Shown: positions 23,511 to 32,615 of the stretch, one piece after another | How the letters are laid out: the number at the start of each line of letters is the position of its first letter | Position numbering within the stretch: the first letter of the stretch is position 1 | NCBI GenBank assembly: GCA_023242925.1 | Contig: CP096134.1 | Span: 2,127,501-2,191,500, forward strand | Length of the DNA stretch: 64,000 bases | From: Hyphomonadaceae bacterium JAD_PAG50586_4 | GTDB taxonomy: Bacteria > Pseudomonadota > Alphaproteobacteria > Caulobacterales > Aquidulcibacteraceae | Reading direction: 5' to 3' | Position numbers and translations under genes: made by a program | Notes under the pieces: generated by a model | Told to the model about the DNA's origin: nothing | Seen by the model: the letters and a program-made list of their open reading frames with translations, nothing else | The model's database searches: none

Positions 23511-23804
23511 ATGGGTAAGCAGGGGTCGGCGATCGTCAGCATCGGTCTCGGTGCGGCAATCCTATACCTCGGCGCGCATGCCGTGACGGGGCATCAGGGG
23601 CTGATGGCTTATGTCGACCTGCAAGCGCAGGAGCATGTGCTCGAGCAGCGTGTCGAGGCGCTTGAAGAGGAGCGCGCCGCACTCGAAACGCGCGCCGCAC
23701 GCATGCGCCCGGAGACGCTGGACCTCGACTATCTCGATGAGCGGGCGCGGCTGACGCTGGCGGCTGGCGACGCCGAAGAGATCGTGTTCGCTCTGGACCG
23801 CTAA
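23511..23804 (+). CDS. ftsB: cell division protein FtsB / septum formation initiator (DivIC family)
   Basis: 97 residues: one N-terminal transmembrane helix (about residues 7-25), then a coiled coil (QEHVLEQRVEALEEERAALE) and the short conserved end YLDERARLTLAAGDAEE. FtsB links FtsL and FtsQ in the divisome on the periplasmic side. In alphaproteobacteria it commonly lies next to eno and pdhA, as here. Confidence 0.85.
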   Translation: MGKQGSAIVSIGLGAAILYLGAHAVTGHQGLMAYVDLQAQEHVLEQRVEALEEERAALETRAARMRPETLDLDYLDERARLTLAAGDAEEIVFALDR

Positions 23805-23838
23805 GGCGCACTCAATAGTCTCTTGGCGCTGACCAATT

Positions 23839-23855
23839 TTGCTGCATTGCAGCAA
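23839..23855. promoter_or_regulatory. palindrome upstream of pdhA, candidate operator
   Basis: A perfect inverted repeat TTGCTGC-ATT-GCAGCAA lies about 110 bases before the pdhA start, in the 160-bp gap after ftsB. Its size and symmetry fit a dimeric repressor or activator site. The regulator is unknown. The half GCAGCAA is also found upstream of lpdA (about 30638), which could mean shared control. Confidence 0.4.
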
Positions 23856-23963
23856 CGCAAAGCTCCGTAGCGAGCTATATCAATTCCGCATATGAGGAGC
23901 GCGCGGGCGTCTGTGGACACCGTCCCCAATGCACGGCGTTAGTCAGCGCCGGAGGAGCACCAC

Positions 23964-24973
23964 ATGGCGGAAGCTGCGCCAAGCGCGCAAACGGAACGCA
24001 TTCGGCCGAGGCCAGCGGCGCAGAGCTGCTTCAATACTACAAGGACATGATGTTGATCCGGCGCTTCGAGGAGCGCGCGGGCCAGCTTTACGGCATGGGG
24101 CTGATTGGCGGTTTCTGCCACCTCTATATCGGCCAGGAAGCTGTCGTCGTCGGTATGCAAGCCGCGTTGAAGGATGGCGACCAAGTCATCACCGCCTATC
24201 GCGATCACGGCCACATGCTGGCCGCGGGCATGGAAGCCAACGGCGTGATGGCGGAGCTGACGGGGCGTCGCGACGGCTATTCCAAAGGCAAAGGCGGCTC
24301 GATGCATATGTTCAGCATCGAGAAGGCGTTTTACGGCGGCCACGGCATTGTCGGCGCGCAAGTGTCGCTCGGCACCGGGCTCGCGTTCGCGAACAAGTAT
24401 CGCAAGGACGGGAAAGTCTGCCTCACCTATTTCGGCGACGGCGCGGCCAACCAAGGCCAAGTGTACGAGAGCTTCAATATGGCGGCGCTCTGGAAGCTGC
24501 CGGTGATCTACATCGTTGAGAACAATCAATACGCGATGGGCACGGCGATCACGCGCTCCAGCTCGGAAACGCATCTCTATAAGCGCGGCGTCTCGTTCAA
24601 TATTCCGGGTGAGGAAGTGGACGGCATGGATGTCGTCGCTGTGCGCCAAGCGGGCAAGCGCGCGGTGGAGCGCGCGCGTGCGGGCGAGGGGCCGTATCTC
24701 TTGGAGATGAAAACCTATCGCTATCGCGGCCACTCAATGTCGGACCCGGCGAAATATCGCACCAAGGAAGAGGTCGACGACATCAAGGCCAAGAGCGATC
24801 CGATAGAGCTCGTAAAGAAGATGCTGATCGATGGCGGCCACGCCGACGAGGCGCAGCTGAAAGAGATCGACCGCGAAATCCGTGGCGTTGTCAGCGAAAG
24901 CGCCACGTTCGCGCAGGAAAGCCCGGAGCCCGATCCGAGCGAGCTGATGACGGATATTTATATCGATGCGTAA
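23964..24973 (+). CDS. pdhA: pyruvate dehydrogenase E1 component subunit alpha, N-terminal frameshift
   Basis: The body from 24047 holds GLIGGFCHLYIGQEA and the thiamine-diphosphate motif GDGAANQGQVYESFNMAA, with YRGHSMSDPAKYR near the end. The ATG at 23964 is preceded by GGAGGAG at ideal spacing and reads MAEAAPSAQTER, but in another frame; one added base near 23999-24003 (for example a second A) joins it to SAEASGAELLQYYKDMMLIR, the expected start of the enzyme. Full length is about 336 residues. With PdhB it decarboxylates pyruvate and passes the acetyl group to lipoyl-E2. Confidence 0.93.
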
Positions 24974-24999
24974 GACATCGACCAACGAGGGGAAACATC

Positions 25000-25398
25000 A
25001 TGAGCATTGAACTCACATATCTCGCCTACACGATCGCGTTGTTTTTCGTGGTTGTGTTTGTGCAAGCCGGCGCCGGCATCCGCAACAATGGCGGGCTCGC
25101 GATGGCGAACAATCGCGACAATCTGAAACCGCCCAGCGTCTATCAGGCGCGGATGAAGCGGCTGACGGACAATTTTCGAGAGAACCTCTGGTTCTTTGTG
25201 CCGCTCATTCTGATCGCGGCGATTTCCGGCATTTCCAATCAATGGACGGTGCTCGGCGCACAAGTGTTCTTCTTCTCCCGGCTCGGCCACGCGATTTGGT
25301 ACGCGTTCGGCTGGCCCTATGTGCGGCCGCTCTTCTGGCTCGCGGGCGTGATCGCTTGCGTGCTGATCTTCCTGGCTCTCTTCGGGGTTCTCGCCTGA
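25000..25398 (+). CDS. MAPEG family membrane protein
   Basis: 132 residues with about four hydrophobic helices: [46 protein letters not shown] and [16 protein letters not shown]. The pattern, with FRENL and [12 protein letters not shown], matches the bacterial MAPEG (glutathione/eicosanoid) family. It has a good ribosome binding site (GAGGGGA), lies 26 bases after pdhA and its TGA overlaps the ATG of pdhB. A role linked to pyruvate dehydrogenase is not known; it may simply ride in the operon. Confidence 0.75.
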   Translation: MSIELTYLAYTIALFFVVVFVQAGAGIRNNGGLAMANNRDNLKPPSVYQARMKRLTDNFRENLWFFVPLILIAAISGISNQWTVLGAQVFFFSRLGHAIWYAFGWPYVRPLFWLAGVIACVLIFLALFGVLA

Positions 25399-26770
25399 TG
25401 ACGCAAATCCTCATGCCCGCGCTGTCTCCGACGATGGAGGAGGGCAATCTCGCGAAATGGCTGGTGAAGGTCGGCGACAAAATCGAGCCGGGCCAGGTCA
25501 TCGCCGAGATCGAAACCGACAAGGCGACGATGGAAGTCGAGGCCGTCGACGAAGGCGTGATCTCGAAACTGCTCGTCGAAGAAGGCGCGCAGGGCGTGAA
25601 GGTGAATACGCCGATCGCGGTGGTGGATGGCGAAGGCGAGGCGGCTGCGCCTGCGCCGAAGCAAGAAGCCAAGCGAGGGGAGGTGGACGTGAAGGCGCCT
25701 GCTCCCTTCAATCAGCCCGCTGCGCGGCCTGACAGCTCCCCGCGCGCGGGGGCGCATTGAGCGATCCCGAAATTCCCGCCGGCACGCAGATGGTGAAGAT
25801 CACGCTGCGCGATGCGTTGCGGGATGCGATGGCCGAAGAGATGCGCCGCGATCCAAGCGTGTTTTTGATGGGCGAAGAGGTCGCGCAGTATCAGGGTGCG
25901 TACAAGGTTTCGCGAGGCCTGCTCGATGAGTTTGGGCCCGAGCGCGTGGTCGATACGCCGATCACCGAGCATGGCTTTGCTGGTTTGGGCGTGGGTGCGG
26001 CGATGGCGGGCCTAAAGCCGATCGTTGAATTCATGACCTGGAATTTTGGCATGCAGGCCATCGACCAGATCATCAATTCGGCGGCCAAGACGCTTTATAT
26101 GTCGGGCGGCCAGATCAAATCGTCGATCGTGTTTCGCGGACCGAACGGCGCAGCGTCGCGTGTGGCGGCCCAACACAGCCAGGATTATTCGTCTTGGTAT
26201 TCCCATGTGCCGGGCCTCATCGTGATCGCGCCTTATGACGCGGCGGACGCGAAGGGTTTGCTGAAAGCGGCGATCCGCAATCCAAACCCGGTCGTCTTCC
26301 TCGAACACGAAATGCTCTACGGCGTCGAGTTCGAGATTCCGGACGTCGCCGATTGGGTCGTGCCGATTGGCAAGGCGAAAATCCGTCGTGTCGGCGCTGA
26401 CGTCACCATCACCGCGCATTCACGCATGGTGGGCTTGGCGCTGAAAGCGGCTGAGCAATTGGCCGAAGAAGGGATCGACGCCGAAGTGATCGATCTGCGC
26501 ACGCTGAGGCCTCTCGATACGGGCGCCATCATCGAGAGCGTAAAGAAGACCAACCGCATCGTCACGGTCGAGGAAGGCTGGGGCCAATCGGGCGTGGGCG
26601 CGGAAATCTGCGCGCGCGTGACGGACGAGGCGTTCGATTATCTCGACGCGCCGCCGACGCGCGTCCACCAGGTCGATGCGCCGCTGGCGTATGCGGCCAA
26701 TCTGGAAGCGCTGGCGTTGCCGAGCGTGGACAAGATTTTGGATGCGGTGAAAGCGGTGACCTATCGGTGA
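25398..26770 (+). CDS. pdhB: pyruvate dehydrogenase E1 subunit beta with N-terminal lipoyl domain, one frameshift
   Basis: Residues 1-80 form a lipoyl domain ([18 protein letters not shown], lipoyl lysine in [16 protein letters not shown]). After a linker come [20 protein letters not shown] and the transketolase-like E1 beta domain ([46 protein letters not shown]). As read, the first ORF stops at 25760 and the second begins with a TTG at 25757. Adding one G to the G5 run at 25748-25752 fuses them, giving the single lipoyl-E1 beta protein usual in alphaproteobacteria. A natural split is possible but less likely. The linker contains a copy of the dispersed repeat. Confidence 0.92.
25677..25741 (+). 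repeat. dispersed palindromic repeat inside the pdhB linker
   Basis: The linker DNA begins with GGGGAGGTGG (25677-25686) and ends with TGACAGCTCCCC (25730-25741). Both blocks bound the intergenic element after lipA (35394-35403 and 35473-35484). Between them GCTCCCTTCAATCAGCCCGC (25701 on) aligns with GCTCCCTCAGTCACCC (35451 on), followed in both by TGCGCG. The reading frame stays open through it, so the repeat encodes linker residues such as [15 protein letters not shown]. Confidence 0.65.
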
Positions 26771-27180
26771 TCTATCACGGCGCATGTCATTGCGGCGCGG
26801 TCAGCGCTGTTTATGAGACGGAGGCGCTCGTGCGTCTGCGTCATGATGGGTGCTCGTTTTGTGCGTCGCGCGGCGTGAAGTCGGCGTCCGACCCGAACGG
26901 AAACCTCGAACTAACGAGCGCGGCGAAGCTCACGCGCTATCGCTTCGGGCAAAAGAGCGCGGACTTTCTGCTTTGCCCGACATGCGGCGCCTATGTCGCG
27001 ACATACATGGAGGGGCCGAGCGGCCCTGTCGGCGTGATCAATGTCGTGGGTCTCGCCATCCCCGAGCTCAAAGACCAGCCCGTCACCACAGCCAGCCTGG
27101 ACGGCGAAAGCGAAGCTGAACGCATCGCGCGCCGTCTCTCACGTTGGACGCCCATGCACCTCACGGAGGCGGCGCTATGA
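26767..27180 (+). CDS. GFA/CENP-V domain zinc protein
   Basis: 137 residues. The zinc-binding cysteines of the GFA fold are visible: CHCGAV at residues 7-12, CSFC near 29-32 and CPTCGAY near 69-75. The family is named after an S-(hydroxymethyl)glutathione synthase claim that has been disputed; the real function of most members is unknown. The GTG start overlaps the pdhB stop by four bases and its stop overlaps the next gene, so it is translated as part of the pdh operon. Confidence 0.8.
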   Translation: MIYHGACHCGAVSAVYETEALVRLRHDGCSFCASRGVKSASDPNGNLELTSAAKLTRYRFGQKSADFLLCPTCGAYVATYMEGPSGPVGVINVVGLAIPELKDQPVTTASLDGESEAERIARRLSRWTPMHLTEAAL

Positions 27181-27623
27181 GCGAAGGCGAGGTGGTTGAG
27201 CAATTGATTGGCTATATGAGCCTCTTGCTACTTGGCGTGTCGATCATCTTCACGGTGGTTTCGACCTATATCGTGGCGCTCAATTATTTTGTCGGCGAGG
27301 CGCAATTGGTGGCGCGGGTGGGCGCGTTTGCATTTGTGTCGTTGATGTTGGTGTTGTTGCTGGTGGTGATGATCGGCGCGGAGGCGACGCATTCGGGCTT
27401 GATCGCGCGGCTGCGTGAGCTTGACGCGGCGGGCGAGCTGACGGCGGCGGGGCGTGGCGCTCTGGGCAATGCGACGGGCGGCGTTGATGGTTGGGTGCGC
27501 GCGCTGCTCTGGGTCGGCATGCTCTCGGTCTATGCCGTGCTCGGCTACATGACGTTTATTCATCGCTGGAAGCCCGACGTTGTGAACGTCGCGCTGCAAA
27601 CAACAAAAAGAGCTTCGACATGA
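27177..27623 (+). CDS. hypothetical membrane protein in the pdh operon
   Basis: 148 residues from the ATG at 27177 (ATGA overlap with the GFA gene). Three hydrophobic helices are seen: [40 protein letters not shown] and [21 protein letters not shown] charged loop lies between the last two. I do not recognise the family. Its stop overlaps the ATG of pdhC, so coupling places it firmly in the operon. Confidence 0.65.
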   Translation: MSEGEVVEQLIGYMSLLLLGVSIIFTVVSTYIVALNYFVGEAQLVARVGAFAFVSLMLVLLLVVMIGAEATHSGLIARLRELDAAGELTAAGRGALGNATGGVDGWVRALLWVGMLSVYAVLGYMTFIHRWKPDVVNVALQTTKRAST

Positions 27624-28939
27624 CGACGCAAATCACCATGCCCGCGCTGTCGCCGACGATGGAGGAGGGCAACCTCACCAAATGGCACGTGAAAGCCGGC
27701 GACAGCGTCGAGCCGGGCCAGGTGATCGCTGAGATCGAGACGGATAAGGCGACGATGGAAGTCGAAGCCGTCGATGAAGGCGTGATCGCCGAGATCTTGG
27801 TGGCCGAAGGCACCCAAGGTGTGAAGGTGAATACGCCGATTGCGACCTTGGCCGGCGAGGGCGAGGCGGCAAAGCCCGCGACCAAGCAAGAGACGAAACC
27901 GCAAGCTGCGCCGACACAAGCGAAGCCGCAACCGGAACAGCCGTCATCGGCGCGAGCCCCAGCCAAACAAACCGTCGCGGCGGAGGCGACGCCTGCTGGC
28001 CGCGTGCATGCCTCGCCATTGGCGCGTCGCTTGGCTGAACAAGGCGGCATTGATCTGGCTGGCTTGAAGGGCTCAGGTCCGAATGGTCGTATCGTGAAGG
28101 CAGACGTGGAAGCGGCGGCGAAGTCGCCACGCGCCGCGCAAGCTGCGCAACAAGCGCCAGCACAGGAATCGCGCGAACTCACGCGCCAAGCGCCGAGCGC
28201 GCAGGCGCCAATGCCGCACAAGAGTTCAGAGCAGCAAGGCATCCGCGCGGGGTCTTACGATCTCGTGCCGCTTGATCTGATGCGTAAAACCATCGCCAAG
28301 CGCATGACCGAGAGCTTCCGCGATGTGCCGCATTTTCCGCTGAACATCGATATCGAGATCGACACGCTGTTGAAGGCGCGGGCTGAGATCAACAAGCGCT
28401 TCGGCGACAAGGGCGTGAAAATTTCGGTCAATGATATGTGCATCAAGGCGGCGGCCTTGGCGCTGAAATTGGTGCCGGAAGCCAACGCCTCGTACACGCC
28501 CGACGGGATCGCTGTGCACCACCATGCCGACGTCGCGGTGGCGGTGGCGATCCCTGGCGGTTTGATCACGCCGATCATTTGGGCGGCCGAAACCAAGGGC
28601 CTGGCGCAAATCTCGCATGAGATGGCCGATCTGGCCGAGCGCGCGCGCACCAAGAAGTTGAAGCCGGAAGAGTTTCAGGGCGGCACGTTCTCGATCTCGA
28701 ACATGGGGATGATGGGGATCAAGAGCTTCGCCTCGATCATCAACGAACCGCACGGCATGATCATGTCGATCGGCGCGGGCGAAAAGCGGCCGGTGGTCAA
28801 GAACGACGCGCTGGCGATCGCGACGATGATGAGCGTGACTGTGACGTGCGATCACCGTGTGGTGGATGGCGCGTTGGGGGCGGCGTTTTTGAAGGCGTTC
28901 CGCGGGTTCTTGGAAGACCCGATGGCGATGTTGTTGTGA
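27620..28939 (+). CDS. pdhC: pyruvate dehydrogenase E2, dihydrolipoyllysine acetyltransferase
   Basis: 439 residues from the ATG at 27620, chosen because [19 protein letters not shown] is the conserved lipoyl-domain start and it overlaps the upstream stop. Domains in order: one lipoyl domain ([15 protein letters not shown]), an Ala/Pro/Gln-rich linker, the E1/E3-binding domain ([20 protein letters not shown]) and the catalytic core ending [17 protein letters not shown] with the active-site histidine. It forms the core of the complex and makes acetyl-CoA. The next gene overlaps it (GTGA). Confidence 0.96.
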   Translation: MTTQITMPALSPTMEEGNLTKWHVKAGDSVEPGQVIAEIETDKATMEVEAVDEGVIAEILVAEGTQGVKVNTPIATLAGEGEAAKPATKQETKPQAAPTQAKPQPEQPSSARAPAKQTVAAEATPAGRVHASPLARRLAEQGGIDLAGLKGSGPNGRIVKADVEAAAKSPRAAQAAQQAPAQESRELTRQAPSAQAPMPHKSSEQQGIRAGSYDLVPLDLMRKTIAKRMTESFRDVPHFPLNIDIEIDTLLKARAEINKRFGDKGVKISVNDMCIKAAALALKLVPEANASYTPDGIAVHHHADVAVAVAIPGGLITPIIWAAETKGLAQISHEMADLAERARTKKLKPEEFQGGTFSISNMGMMGIKSFASIINEPHGMIMSIGAGEKRPVVKNDALAIATMMSVTVTCDHRVVDGALGAAFLKAFRGFLEDPMAMLL

Positions 28940-29409
28940 GGCGATTAGCGCTCGGCGCGTTACTCGCTTTGTCGGCGTGGTTGGCTGTGCTGTGCGGCTG
29001 GACGGCCGCTTCAGACGACCTCAGCAGCTTGGTGGGCATGCGCGGTGGCGGCATCGAAGGCATCGTTGCTTGGGTCGTCGGTGGGTTCGCTCATGCAGTT
29101 TGCTTGGCGCTCGTCGTAGGCGCTGCACTCTTTCGTTCTCGATGGCCACTCTTTGCGGCGTTTGGATGGGGTGGCGTCAGCGAGTGGATGCTGGCCGGCA
29201 ACTTATTCGAGATCCGCCGCTTCGTATCGCCGAGGTATTTGGCGAACGGTCCGGTGATATCGATCAGTCCGCAAGCATTTGAGCAACGCGTTGACCTCGT
29301 GGTGTTCATTCACGTGGCGGCCTGTGCGGCGTGTACAGCGGCGGTCTATTGGGTGCTCAAGACGTTCGATGAGAACCACCGAGCGCCCGCCGAGCGGTCT
29401 GATCCTTGA
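28936..29409 (+). CDS. hypothetical membrane protein
   Basis: 157 residues from the GTG at 28936, which overlaps the pdhC stop. The start [20 protein letters not shown] is a hydrophobic helix; further helices are [21 protein letters not shown], a central segment around [15 protein letters not shown], and [19 protein letters not shown], so four membrane segments are likely. I do not recognise the family. The tight coupling argues that it is a real gene. Confidence 0.55.
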   Translation: MRRLALGALLALSAWLAVLCGWTAASDDLSSLVGMRGGGIEGIVAWVVGGFAHAVCLALVVGAALFRSRWPLFAAFGWGGVSEWMLAGNLFEIRRFVSPRYLANGPVISISPQAFEQRVDLVVFIHVAACAACTAAVYWVLKTFDENHRAPAERSDP

Positions 29410-29493
29410 GCGCGACGTCGCGATCCGAGAAAGCACGACAATGTTGCGGTTTTCCGCTGTCGGCCTTTAACTCGCGCCCGGTGGGGGTGAGCT

Positions 29494-29943
29494 ATGCCAA
29501 TCGGTGAATATATCGGCGCGTTGCTGACGGCGCTGGGCGATCTTTGGGGTTTTGCCCTGATCGGCAGCTTCTTCGTGATGATTTGCGAAGGCGCGAAGCC
29601 GAACCGGCGCAAGGACGAAGAGGCCGAGAAGCCCGGCGATTTCGCGCTGCCGGTGATGATCTTGAGCTTGATCACGCCGCTGCTCTTGTTCTTCCACGCG
29701 TTCTTGACCGTTGGCGCAACGCTGCCTGGACTGATCGCGCTCGTGGCGCTGTTAGGGGGCCTCATCATTGGGTCGAGCCTGATCGGATGGATCATTGGTC
29801 TTGTCGCGCGCGATGTCGGCCGGACGTTGAGCCGTGCTGGGCCCTTTTTGGCGGTCGTGGTGTTTGCACTCACGGCGTACGTCACCTGGGAAAGCGTGTT
29901 TGGCTTCGTGAACGATTTCGTGAGCGGCATTGCCGGCGGTTGA
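29494..29943 (+). CDS. hypothetical membrane protein
   Basis: 149 residues. Hydrophobic helices: LWGFALIGSFFVMI, LPVMILSLITPLLLFFHAFL, LIALVALLGGLIIGSSLIGWI and FLAVVVFALTAYVTWESVF. A basic cytoplasmic loop (KPNRRKDEEAEKPGD) lies between the first two. I do not recognise the family. It is 85 bases after the previous gene and 40 before marC. Confidence 0.6.
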   Translation: MPIGEYIGALLTALGDLWGFALIGSFFVMICEGAKPNRRKDEEAEKPGDFALPVMILSLITPLLLFFHAFLTVGATLPGLIALVALLGGLIIGSSLIGWIIGLVARDVGRTLSRAGPFLAVVVFALTAYVTWESVFGFVNDFVSGIAGG

Positions 29944-29982
29944 GGCATCGCCAAGACTTAAAGCCCGCGCTAGGAAACGGCG

Positions 29983-30627
29983 ATGCTTTCGCTCCTACTT
30001 GCTTCCTTCGTGACCTTCTTCGTGGCCATCGATCCAGTCGCTATGGCGCCGATGTTCACGACCATGACCTCGCACATGACGCCCGCCTGGCGGCGGAAAA
30101 TGGCGTGGAAGTCGGTGGCGATCGCGACGGGGATTTTGCTGGCGTTCGCGTTTGGCGGCGCGTGGCTCTTGGCGCAGATCCATGTGTCGATGGACGCGTT
30201 CCGGATCGCGGGCGGGTTGCTGCTCTTCCTGATCGCGGTGGACATGCTGTTCGAGAAGCGGGCCGAGCGGCGCGATGAGCGCGCCGAGAAGGTGGCCGCG
30301 CATCAGGCCGAGCATCCTGAAACACAGGACGATATTTCGGTGTTTCCGCTGGCTATTCCGCTGATCGCGGGGCCCGGCGCGATTGCCTCGGTCATGCTCT
30401 TCTTCGCGCAATACGAAGGCGCGTTGGAGCGGACGATGGTGCTGGCCGGCGTCGGCGCAAACCTGGCGCTCTGCCTGATCGCGTTCCTGGCGGCAGGCCC
30501 GATCTCGAAAGTGATGGGGCCGACCGTGGGCTCGATGTTGACGCGCGTGTTTGGGATTTTGCTGGCGGCCTTGGCGGCGCAGTTCGTGGTCGATGGGATC
30601 CGGAACGCGTTTGGCATTGGCGTGTAA
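29983..30627 (+). CDS. MarC family integral membrane protein
   Basis: 214 residues with six hydrophobic helices. FFVAIDPVAMAPMF near the start and FPLAIPLIAGPGAIASVML in the middle are the two MarC signatures. Transport or other activity of this family is not established, and it is not itself linked to drug resistance despite the name. It lies between pdhC and lpdA. Confidence 0.85.
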   Translation: MLSLLLASFVTFFVAIDPVAMAPMFTTMTSHMTPAWRRKMAWKSVAIATGILLAFAFGGAWLLAQIHVSMDAFRIAGGLLLFLIAVDMLFEKRAERRDERAEKVAAHQAEHPETQDDISVFPLAIPLIAGPGAIASVMLFFAQYEGALERTMVLAGVGANLALCLIAFLAAGPISKVMGPTVGSMLTRVFGILLAALAAQFVVDGIRNAFGIGV

Positions 30628-30691
30628 TTTCGCAACGCAGCAACACGTTCGCGCGCCTTCATTTTGCGCCTGCGCCTGCTAGATAGAGCGC

Positions 30692-32101
30692 ATGAGCAAT
30701 GCATTTGATCTGATCGTGATTGGTTCGGGCCCGGGCGGCTATGTGACAGCCATTCGCGCGGCGCAGCTAGGGATGAAGGTGGCGATCGTGGAGCGCGATC
30801 GCTTGGGCGGCATTTGCCTCAATTGGGGCTGCATCCCGACCAAGGCGCTTCTGCGCTCGGCGGAAGTGTATCGCAATTTCAAACATGCGGATGAGTTTGG
30901 GCTTTCGGTTGAGGGCGTGAAGTTCGATCCCGCGGCCGTGGTGAAGCGCTCGCGCGGCGTGGCTGGACGCATGGAGAAGGGCGTCCAGTTCTTGATGAAG
31001 AAGAACAAGATCAGTGTAATTGAAGGCGAGGCGCGCTTGGAGAAGGGTGCGGCGGCGCCGAAAGTGATCGTGAAGAGCAAGGATGGCAAAGAGGCGTCGT
31101 ATGAGGCCAAGCACGTGATCCTCGCCACCGGCGCGCGGGCGCGTGAGATTCCGGCGGCTGGCCTGAAGAGCGACGGTAAAAAGATTTGGACCTATCGCGA
31201 TGCGATGGCGCCGCCGGAATGGCCGGAGAGTTTGTTGGTATTTGGCTCGGGCGCGATCGGGATTGAGTTTGCGTCGTTCTATGCGGCGTTCGGCGTGAAG
31301 GTCACGGTGGTGGAATTGCTCGACCGCGTTCTGCCGGTTGAAGACGAGGAAATCTCCGCGTTCGCGAAGAAGCGCTTCGAAAAGGAAGGGCTGAAGATCC
31401 TCACATCCACCGAAGCGAAGTCGCTGAAGGCGACAGCGAACGGTGTTGAGGCGGTGATTGCCTTGAAGGGCAAGGAGGAGACGCTGACGGCCTCGCACGC
31501 GATCGTCGCCGTGGGCATTACCGGCAATATCGAGAATTTGGGTCTTGAGACGCTCGGTGTGAAGACCGATCGCGGCCACCTCGTCACCGATGGCTATGGC
31601 AAGACGAACGTGGCGGGGCTTTACGCGATTGGCGATGTGACGGGCGCGCCTTGGTTGGCCCACAAGGCGTCGCACGAAGGCATCATCTGTGTTGAAGCGA
31701 TCGCGGGGCAAAAGCCGCACGCGATGATCAAGGAACGCATCGCCGGGTGCACCTATTCGCATCCGCAGGTGGCGAGCGTCGGCCTGACAGAAGCCAAGGC
31801 GAAGGCGGCCGGGCGCGAGGTGCGCGTGGGGCGCTTTCCGTTCGTCGGCAACGGGAAGGCGATTGCGCTGGGCGAAGACCAGGGCATGGTCAAAGTGGTG
31901 TTTGACGCCAAGACCGGCGAATTGCTCGGCGCGCACATGGTGGGCGCTGAAGTGACGGAGCTGATCCAGGGCTATGTCGTCGCCATGAACGCCGAAGTGA
32001 CGGAGCAGGAGCTGATGGAAACAGTGTTCCCGCATCCCACACTTTCGGAAATGATGCACGAAGCGGTGCTCGACGCGTATGGGCGCGTGCTGCACGTCTA
32101 G
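30692..32101 (+). CDS. lpdA: dihydrolipoyl dehydrogenase (E3)
   Basis: 469 residues. FAD-binding GSGPGGYVTAIRAAQLG, the redox disulfide in GGICLNWGCIPTKALL, NAD-binding VFGSGAIGIEFASF and the catalytic FPHPTLSEMMHEAVLDA are all present. It reoxidises the lipoyl groups of E2 and passes electrons to NAD. It is the last enzyme of the pyruvate dehydrogenase set. The 64-bp region before it contains GCAACGCAGCAA, a half site similar to the palindrome upstream of pdhA. Confidence 0.96.
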   Translation: MSNAFDLIVIGSGPGGYVTAIRAAQLGMKVAIVERDRLGGICLNWGCIPTKALLRSAEVYRNFKHADEFGLSVEGVKFDPAAVVKRSRGVAGRMEKGVQFLMKKNKISVIEGEARLEKGAAAPKVIVKSKDGKEASYEAKHVILATGARAREIPAAGLKSDGKKIWTYRDAMAPPEWPESLLVFGSGAIGIEFASFYAAFGVKVTVVELLDRVLPVEDEEISAFAKKRFEKEGLKILTSTEAKSLKATANGVEAVIALKGKEETLTASHAIVAVGITGNIENLGLETLGVKTDRGHLVTDGYGKTNVAGLYAIGDVTGAPWLAHKASHEGIICVEAIAGQKPHAMIKERIAGCTYSHPQVASVGLTEAKAKAAGREVRVGRFPFVGNGKAIALGEDQGMVKVVFDAKTGELLGAHMVGAEVTELIQGYVVAMNAEVTEQELMETVFPHPTLSEMMHEAVLDAYGRVLHV

Positions 32102-32110
32102 GAGAGCGCG

Positions 32111-32600
32111 TTGAGCGAATGGCCTGAGCCCCTACGTGAGCCCGGTGAAACGCCGCGCTGGCTCGGCTGGACGGTCGCTGCGCTGCTGTTTGGCGCGTTG
32201 CTCTGGGCGGTGCGTGAGGATGCGCCGGCGAGCGAATGGCGTCTGCCGGAATTGGCGATGCCGCGGATCGATCTGCCGGAGATTCAGTGGCCGGATTTCG
32301 CCGCGAGCGAACCAGATGCGGATGCGCCCCGTCGCGCCGGTGACGAGCGCAGGCAATATCGCCGATGCCGCGCCGGTTGTGCCTGGACCCACCACGCCGG
32401 AATTCAACATGCCCGCGATCGAAGGCGTGTCGTTCGAGGCTTGCATCGGCGCCATCGAGCAAACGGCTGGCGCGCTTGGCCCAGCAATGGTGGTCGAGAA
32501 CACCAATGACCGCCGCGTCGTGCGCTTCAAGACCGCGCAAGGCGATCTCACGATGACCTGCTCGCGCGCCGACGCGACGATGCGGATGGAGCAGGGGTGA
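32111..32600 (+). CDS. hypothetical single-pass membrane protein, one frameshift
   Basis: About 162 residues starting with a TTG nine bases after lpdA. One N-terminal helix (WLGWTVAALLFGALLWAV) is followed by an acidic, proline-rich stretch (LPEIQWPDFAASEPDADAP). The frame then shifts near 32330, where removing one C from a C4 run gives PVAPVTSAGN and continues to EGVSFEACIGAIEQTAGALG, ending RADATMRMEQG. The C-terminal part has two cysteines and looks periplasmic. I do not recognise the family. Confidence 0.55.
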
Positions 32601-32615
32601 GGCGAAGGCTTACTT

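Noticed and set aside
25398..26770. Natural split of E1 beta into a free lipoyl protein and a catalytic subunit with a 4-base overlap
   Set aside because: One missing G in a G5 run explains it, the fused form is usual in alphaproteobacteria, and the same error type occurs throughout the window.
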